From: Chimonanthus salicifolius
Taxonomy: Eukaryota; Streptophyta; Magnoliopsida; Laurales; Calycanthaceae
Length of the DNA stretch: 64,000 nt
Assembly (NCBI GenBank): GCA_013350335.1
Contig: CM023539.1
Span: 34,768,631 to 34,832,630 of the forward strand
Direction: 5' to 3'
The first letter of the stretch is position 1. Each line of letters begins with the position of its first letter. The notes beneath the pieces are model-generated. The model ran no database searches. It was not told where the DNA came from and was given only the letters and a program-made list of their open reading frames with translations. Positions 58,077 through 64,000 of the stretch are shown one piece after another. A program made the position numbers and the translations under genes.

Positions 58077-58905
58077 TCAACGTAAACTGGCTTCTATGCC
58101 TTCTACATCTTCCCATCCCATGCTAGCTACTATTCTACCAGGATATGCCTTCAAACCAGAGAACTGAACTCTGATGTTTACATATGTTACTAATTTCTCT
58201 ACAAATCGGATTTTGGTCCGTGACATCCCGTAAATCTTCCTTTGTAGGCAATCTATCAAAACTTGGTGCGCAGTTAACCAGTCCATTCTTAGAATGATGT
58301 CAAAATCTGTCATTGCTATTAAAAAGCAATTATATACTATCTCTAGATAGCCCATTCTCAGAACACATGATTCACATATCTGGTCAACCCGTACTTTCTT
58401 TCCTAATGGTGACACTACCATTAAAAGTTTGGTGTCAACTACTGGCGATAAATCCAATTTATCCCGACATGATTTAGAGATGAATGAATGTGAAGCACCG
58501 GTATCTACTAATACTTGTGCCATGAAACTAAAGAGAGGTATGGTACCTTCCATTACAACGTTCTCTGCTGGCTTTTGATCTTGAGTTCCCATGGTGTAGA
58601 CTCTCCCCCGAGTCGTCTGAGGGTGTCCTTGGTTTCTAACTTGTCCAGTCCTTTGTAATGTACTCCCAGATGCCACTGAACCTCTAGAGGGTGGTGGAGT
58701 AGACTGCACTTGAGACTGCATCAGTCTCACATTCTGGAAAGGTCCTACCATGTTGCTTCGAGTGTCATGATAAGGATAATATTTAATGAAATGTCCCGTT
58801 TGCTTGCATCTGAAACACACTCGGCTATCAGCTGCTGGAATGTTGTTCTGTGGACACTGTTTCATCTTGTGACCTGACTGATTACACGTGTAGCATATTA
58901 CTTGC
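58077..58905 (-). pseudogene. Zinc knuckles and aspartic protease of element 2
   Basis: Two knuckles: CYTCNQSGHKMKQC (about 58850-58895) and CFRCKQTGHFIKYY (last Cys changed to Tyr). After a Ser/Gln/Pro-rich linker come protease motifs VLVDTGASHSFIS (active-site Asp, about residue 116 of the 262-codon frame at 58077-58865), VVSPLGKKV, and AMTDFDIILRMDWL. The frame runs to MGWEDVEG near the RT linker. This is the longest uninterrupted retroelement frame in the window, but it lacks a working gag or RT around it. Confidence 0.85.
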
Positions 58906-58930
58906 CTGGGTCCAGTGTAACTGGTCTGTC

Positions 58931-59722
58931 TTACAAATGTCTGTCCCCTCTTGGTGAATGAACTCTTACTAAATTTCCTCTTTTTTTAGGCAGAGGAGGT
59001 TTCTGTGCATTTCTTTGGAGAGATCGATCCACATTTCTTTTAGTGTTGTCAACGGCTTCCACCATAGAAACTCGATTAATCACCTCTTCTAAAGTGACAA
59101 ATTGCATTCCCGCCAATTGTCGCTGAAGAAAAGGACGAAGTCCTTCAATATAATGCTGGATTTTCTCCTCCTCGATGTCAAAGATTCGGGGAGCATACTG
59201 ACAAAGGTTTAGAAACTTTGAGGTATATTGGGTTACTGTGTCAGAGCCCTGTTTCAGATCGAGGAATTGTCTCCTCTTAGCATCCCTTGCTACCTTTGGA
59301 TAATAGCGAACAAGGAAAGCTGCAGAGAACTCTACCCAAGTCATGGGTTCACGATTTCTCATATTATATCTGACTTTCCACCATTTATAAGCGTCTCTTT
59401 CCAATTGATAGGTGGCGAGTCACCTTTAGGTCTTCAACTATGGCTAGAGTGTCGAAGATTCGACCAATCTGGTTAACCCAGTTTTCAGCCTCAGTTGGTT
59501 TTGAATTTCCCAAGAAAGTTGGCAGGTTCAGTTGTTTGAAATTTTCAGAGCTGAAGTAGCTCTTCCCTTGGGAGTTCTTTCTGTGGTCAGCGGAGATCAT
59601 CTACAACCCTTTGGAGAGCTTCCACAGTGATAAGCACCGCGTTTAAGGTTTTAGGTTGATTCACGTAGGGGTAGTACTGCATTCTCACCTTGGTTTCCAG
59701 AATCTCTCTGTGATCCTGACAT
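58931..59722 (-). pseudogene. gag of element 2
   Basis: Starts MSGSQRDSGNQ at 59722. A frameshifted part at 59385-59600 has FKQLNLPTFLGN and WVNQIGRIFDTLAI. The main retrotransposon-gag domain at 58931-59404 has KWWKVRYNMRNREPMTWVEF, FLVRYYPKVARDAKRRQFLD and QYTSKFLNLCQYAP. At least two frameshifts (near 59400 and 59610) and a stop before the first zinc knuckle prevent a full product. Gag would form the particle shell. Confidence 0.85.
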
Positions 59723-60021
59723 CCTGAGGATTATAGATATCAATAATAAATTTCGAAATAAAAACTTTATCACATCGCATAGTAATTAAACATACTTATA
59801 TATTACATTCAAAAGGAGATACATAGTCCTTATACATCAAAGCATAAAGATATTCACGCACTTTTCACTTACCCTTTTTGGTTTCCCATTCTACTACTTT
59901 CTTACATTCTATGATTACTCTCAGCATTGATACATTTTTACATTTTCACATGTTTACATATGTATATTTTTACAACATTCCCTTTTCACTCTTTTCTTTA
60001 TTTTCAAGTCCTACATGCTGA

Positions 60022-60528
60022 TCAGTTTTCAGAGGAAGATAGAGCATCAGAGCTGCTGTCAATATAGTGAGGGCAGACTCTATGGAGATGTCCATACTCA
60101 TTGCAGTTTGTACATTGAACAGTACTTATATAAAAACAGTCAATTCTCATATGCCCAGTCGCACCACAAACAGGACAGATAAGTGGGTATCACAAAGGAC
60201 ATTGCTCATATGTGTGTCCAATCTATTTGCATAAGAAGCAAATAGGTGGTTGTACTACCACTAAAGGAACAACTGGAGCTACTTCTGGTACAGACTAGTT
60301 AACTAGCTGAGGTACATGGGGTTGAGGTGCTTCAAGTACAGAGTCCGGTAAATAATGAGGTGAAAGGGTACGTGGGTCATTAGAAGATGAGATCATGATA
60401 GTCTCTGTAGGTTCTGAATCAGCTGACCATATTTTCATCCCTGAGTCACTAGTAGATGATTTAATGGTAATAGGACTTCTCCTGGTACCTCTTCCCTTAA
60501 TCCTGGCGGGTATCCTGTTTTTAGACAT
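60022..60528 (-). pseudogene. Extra zinc-knuckle frame between primer site and gag (element 2)
   Basis: A single frame of 168 codons plus stop, ATG at 60528, 129 bases from the primer site and ending 300 bases before gag. It starts MSKNRIPARIKGRG, contains TIKSSTSDSG, a Pro/Val-rich middle, then three knuckles of exact CX2CX4HX4C form: CFLCK*IGHTYEQC, CPVCGATGHMRIDC and CTNCNEYGHLHRVC, and a Ser/acidic tail (DSSSDALSSSEN). Three in-frame stops (TAG, TAG, TGA) are present; all could come from C-to-T changes of CAG or CGA codons. No frameshift is seen. See 5486-5935 for the relative. Confidence 0.75.
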
Positions 60529-60656
60529 ATCTGTCTAAAACAACACAACAAGGTCAGTGACATAATGAAATTTTCATAAAAAAACCAACTATATTTGAAC
60601 TCATTATAAACATCTAACTACGTACTACCCATTACAGTCTGAGAGCTTGAACCTAA

Positions 60657-60668
60657 GCTCTGATACCA
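60657..60668 (-). other. Primer binding site of element 2
   Basis: The minus strand reads TGGTATCAGAGC, the exact sequence complementary to the 3' part of plant initiator Met-tRNA, three bases from the LTR edge at 60672. Confidence 0.9.
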
Positions 60669-62985
60669 CATTGTCACGACCCAAAAAACACACATGTGGG
60701 CCCAAAACGAGACTTAATTTTTTTTTTTAAATAACATTAACCCATTAATCAGTTTATGAAAGATCTCTCCTACGTACGTGAATCACACTCGTGTTCTAAC
60801 ATTCTAGTCATCACTCTTAAACTTAACTTAACTATCCTTACTTTGGCCGACACAACTAACCTACCATTGTCGATATATCGTCGGTTACGTCAAACCATCG
60901 AACACGTCTGGCAATATATCGCCCGTGTCGATGTATCATTCTATAAACAACAAGTGTTGTCTGTTCAGTTCGCCACAATTGACTTTCCATCCGGTCTTAC
61001 ACTTACACCACGTGAGAAATGATATTAAAACATATCAACATACTACTGTAATATACATAAATAATGCATATTTATTATAAACACATTCAAAGCAAGCAAA
61101 TGGTTTCCACATGCAAAAAATCTTAGGGACTTATAAGTCTCGACTTTCAACGAGGCACCATTGGTCCCTCAAATCCATCATCTGGTTCATACTCTGCATT
61201 GTAAAGGACGTGAACAACAACTTAGTGAGGAGAACTCACTTTAAAAACAAATGGATATAATGCAAAAGTGACTAAGCGGTGCATGCTTCAAAAATAGAAA
61301 TGCATGTCATCATAATATCTTATTTTCACCCTACGTTCATTCTCTAAGGTATTTAATCAAGTTTATGCGTATTGCTAATACTGGGGTCGATCCCCAACTG
61401 TATCAACAACACCGAAGTCAGCCCCCATTTGAAGTTCCAAAAATAGAACTAACATTAAATCCTCCACGAAAATAATAAAAAACTTAAGGGTGAAATTGAG
61501 AGTCGAAAACTATATTTTGAACGTAAAATAATACAAATATTGAAGGTGAAATTTAAATTTTAAGAGGAAATCTATTTTTCCCTCAATTTACAAAATCTTA
61601 TTTTTAAACTTGAATAGTAAGCCATTCTACTTCTAACTTGCTCTGGAGTTAATATAAATAAGAATATGATCATTTTAATACATTGGATACCAAATTTCGT
61701 CTTGTTGATTGAAACCGAACAAACAAGAAAAAGAAAGGAAACAAAAGAAAGGAGTGGGAAAAAATCCAACACTTGCTGTTGCTTGAAACCGAACAAACAA
61801 GAAAAAGAAAGGAAACAAAAGAAAGGAGTAGGAAAGAGTGGCTCAGAGAAAGGATGGCAGTAATTTTTTATTTTTATTTTCTACCTTCCTTGGTTCTCTC
61901 ACGTCCTCCCTTATATAAACGTGAGAGGTGATTTTTCACCACCCACGTTGCAAGCTAATGCATATGGCTTATAGGTAGGTTTCAGATTTGATATTATCTT
62001 CTCAAGATATTTATAATATTTTTTTATTATCTTGTTTTTAGTAATTAGTTCTACGTCCTATCTTTTATTTGAATATTTCAAGACTCCACTAAACTAATAT
62101 AATTGGCCCACTAGGTTAGGTATTAAAAACTAAAGATGATATTAAAATTTAGAGTAAAATCTATGTCAAAAATCCAATGTTTTTGTTAAAAATCACTGTT
62201 TAAACAAAATCTTTTAATTTTGAAAAATCTTTTTGAAAAGATCTAACCTAACAGGTTGATAAAGTAAATTTGTCTGATAACAACATTCTAAAGTTTCAAA
62301 GTGTTTCGAAGTCAAAAAAATATATTTTCTAAGTGAAAGGATATTCAACGGCCCATATTTTATGGCTTAAAGTAAATATAAAAAACTCACTATTTTTGGA
62401 GTGTAAAGAAATAAACAACTTAGTTATAATAAAGATTAAGTACTGACTCTCTTCGTATATTTTTAGGACTTTCTCTAGCTTATCAAATTGAGATTTTACC
62501 ACTTAAAAACTTAAAGGTTAAATAAATTAGCGAAACTATAATGAGATTGGCATGTCATTAGGTCCAGAATTTAAAAATATTTACTAATTTAAAGTTTGAA
62601 ATTCAAATTAAGTGAAATGACTGAGTTTCTATAACAGTCAAGGTTAGCCTAAAATAATATTATTATTATATCTAACATCTTTTGAAAATTAATTAAAAGA
62701 GCTATAGAATTCAGATCGAGTCAAACTGAGATCTGTTGGAAAACTTATTTGATAATATTCACGATTAGAGGAAAATAATTCATAATTAAGTATTTTAGAG
62801 ATGCCGAAGCAAAATCTCAGGCATAAGATAATGTAGAGCATAACTAAAAGCAAATCAAATTCAAACCACTAGGATGCACTACCCTACCATTTGAAGTTGT
62901 ACCTTTCACACGACTACATCCATCTTCATCTTCATTGTTGTAAGATCGAATCACGAAATAAAAGTTTATCAAATGTTCTAACCTA

Positions 62986-63594
62986 CATTTATTTATAATT
63001 ATTTAATTAGGTTGACTAGATGGTAACTTGCATTAAGTTTAGTTAGTTTTACTCGTGGGGTCCACTTTTGATAAATATATTAATTTTAATATCTTCATCT
63101 ATTGTTAATGGAGCTTAATATCAAACCATCCATGAGAACCATTCAATGTTCGATTGAGATACACCGTAATGTACAGTGGATTAAGAGATCAAAGAGTATA
63201 CCTCAATTCAATAAGAACCGAGTTTTCTAATTAGTTAGATTTTATAGTCCATTATTCATCAAAATGGGAAGTTGAGATCAAATAATTTTCTTTGATAAAA
63301 GATTGACTCTAAATGTGAATTTTAATCAATTGCAATATATGTTACAATGAGGTCAACCTTATCTAATCATTCTTTTGATGTTGTCTATTAGTTGTATACT
63401 TTGCGTGTATTGGGCACTTGAAGAGTTACACCATCCCAATTTTAAATAAGGCTTTGATCTTGGGAGGATAAGAACATCTAAAAAAATTGATAATTGTTCA
63501 TTTTTACAATTTAAGTCCCATAGATATCAGATGTGTAATAATGCATAAAAAAAAAAGGTTAAATCTAAATACAAATGCCAACTCGCCCAAGATT
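62986..63594. repeat. Unclassified 0.59-kb interspersed repeat, copy 2
   Basis: Direct copy of 55561-56148. It contains small insertions relative to copy 1 (for example GTTGAGATCAAATAA near 63271 and ACAATGAGGTCAACC near 63343). The match stops at CAACTCGCCCAAGAT, as in copy 1. It may be a non-autonomous transposon or a fragment of a longer family. Confidence 0.75.
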
Positions 63595-64000
63595 TTAAAA
63601 AATGTGGTCGCATAGTGTTGATGTCTCCTCCACCAAAGGGCCCAAGCAAATGGAACAAGTGAAGACTGGTTCATTTGCATTAATATGTGGTTCCAACATG
63701 GTTGCTTCCCTTCCTTCATGTGCAGTTGTCTGGTGTCACACAGCAATCCATCAATGATCAAACATCGACAAAGAATATAAACTAAAAAATTTGCATGGAT
63801 CCAATGCATAGAAATGATGCATGCATTCATGAAGAAAGAACAATATATAGATACAGATATCAAGGTGGAGATCACCAATTCTCCATCTATTTAGTTGTCC
63901 ATTTCAATTAAAATTTTGGATGGTAAAAACATTTCAAACAAGGATGTAGGGCTCTGCCGATATTGTTCTTTCTCTTCCAATATTTTTAAGAAATTGTAGA
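63595..64000. other. Unassigned, probably LTR of element 2
   Basis: The 124-codon minus frame at 63504-63878 spans the repeat border and shows no motif. Nothing else was recognised. Confidence 0.3.

Larger units (their letters stand above)
56893..64000 (-). mobile_element. Ty3/gypsy chromovirus, element 2 (decayed, truncated)
   Basis: Minus strand from the right: LTR from 60672 outward, primer site, extra zinc-knuckle frame, gag, protease, RT and part of RNase H, which stops at 56892 where another Ty3 fragment begins. Integrase and the 3' LTR are missing. It is close to element 1 in order and motifs, but each protein differs enough to show they separated long before decay. Confidence 0.88.
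60672..64000 (-). repeat. 5' LTR of element 2, running out of the window
   Basis: Begins TGTCACGACCC with ATGTGGGCCC shortly after, like the solo LTR at 35412, and keeps the block CATTGTAAAGGACGTGAAC near 61198. The related solo LTR is 3.7 kb, so the end is probably just beyond 64000; I see no TTACA end inside. A 79-base tandem duplication lies at about 61708-61840 (GAAACCGAACAAACAAGAAA). The 0.59-kb repeat at 62986 seems inserted in it. Confidence 0.65.

Noticed and set aside
63504..63878. 124-codon minus-strand frame
   Set aside because: It spans the border of the 0.59-kb repeat and shows no motif; probably chance.

Overview
This window is nuclear DNA of a flowering plant. The evidence is one intron-bearing gene for a plant RHOMBOID-like protease, plant-type LTR retrotransposons with an initiator-methionine-tRNA primer site (TGGTATCAGAGC), a tRNA-derived SINE, several families of small DNA transposons and a piece of plant mitochondrial rRNA. 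The species cannot be fixed from the sequence. Most of the window is nested, decayed repeats. I found only one protein gene that looks alive.

Layout. 1-9043: a minus-strand Ty3/gypsy chromovirus (element 1) with about 3-kb LTRs, broken by a gene-capturing TIR element at 3919-4865 and followed by a SINE at 9097-9267. 9832-11418: a solo LTR with perfect target duplication ATTAT. 12428-13098: a fold-back element filled with a minisatellite. 15430-19367: a 3.9-kb solo LTR with perfect duplication GTAAC, containing eleven hairpin-forming palindromes; it sits inside the end of a second copy of the gene-capturing element (19368-20337). 21322-31124: the RHOMBOID-like gene, six exons and 385 codons, with splice sites and phases that all agree. 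Intron 2 holds a LINE, a copia fragment and a hAT-like element; intron 5 holds a mitochondrial insertion.

33.4-39.5 kb: the 3' part of a plus-strand Ty3 element whose LTR is tandemly duplicated at its start and interrupted by another 3.7-kb solo LTR. 41293-41836: a hAT-type element with an 8-bp duplication. 43.8-44.2 kb: an snRNA-like promoter module followed by a long, near-perfect hairpin, possibly a microRNA gene. 45664-46531: a PIF/Harbinger-type element with TTA duplications. 46.5-52.9 kb: low-information sequence with three tandem duplications. 52952-53726: a third relative of the TIR family. 55.5-64 kb: a minus-strand Ty3 element 2 joined to a fragment of another Ty3 element, with two direct copies of an unclassified 0.59-kb repeat.

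The most unusual observation is that elements 1 and 2 both carry, between primer site and gag, a separate decayed reading frame of 150-170 codons that starts MS-x-N and encodes zinc-knuckle motifs. Its position, start, knuckle layout and acidic/Ser end agree in two diverged copies, so it was probably a real extra protein of this chromovirus lineage. Also notable are the hairpin array in the large solo LTR, the captured 5' gene fragment shared by two TIR elements, and the candidate microRNA hairpin.
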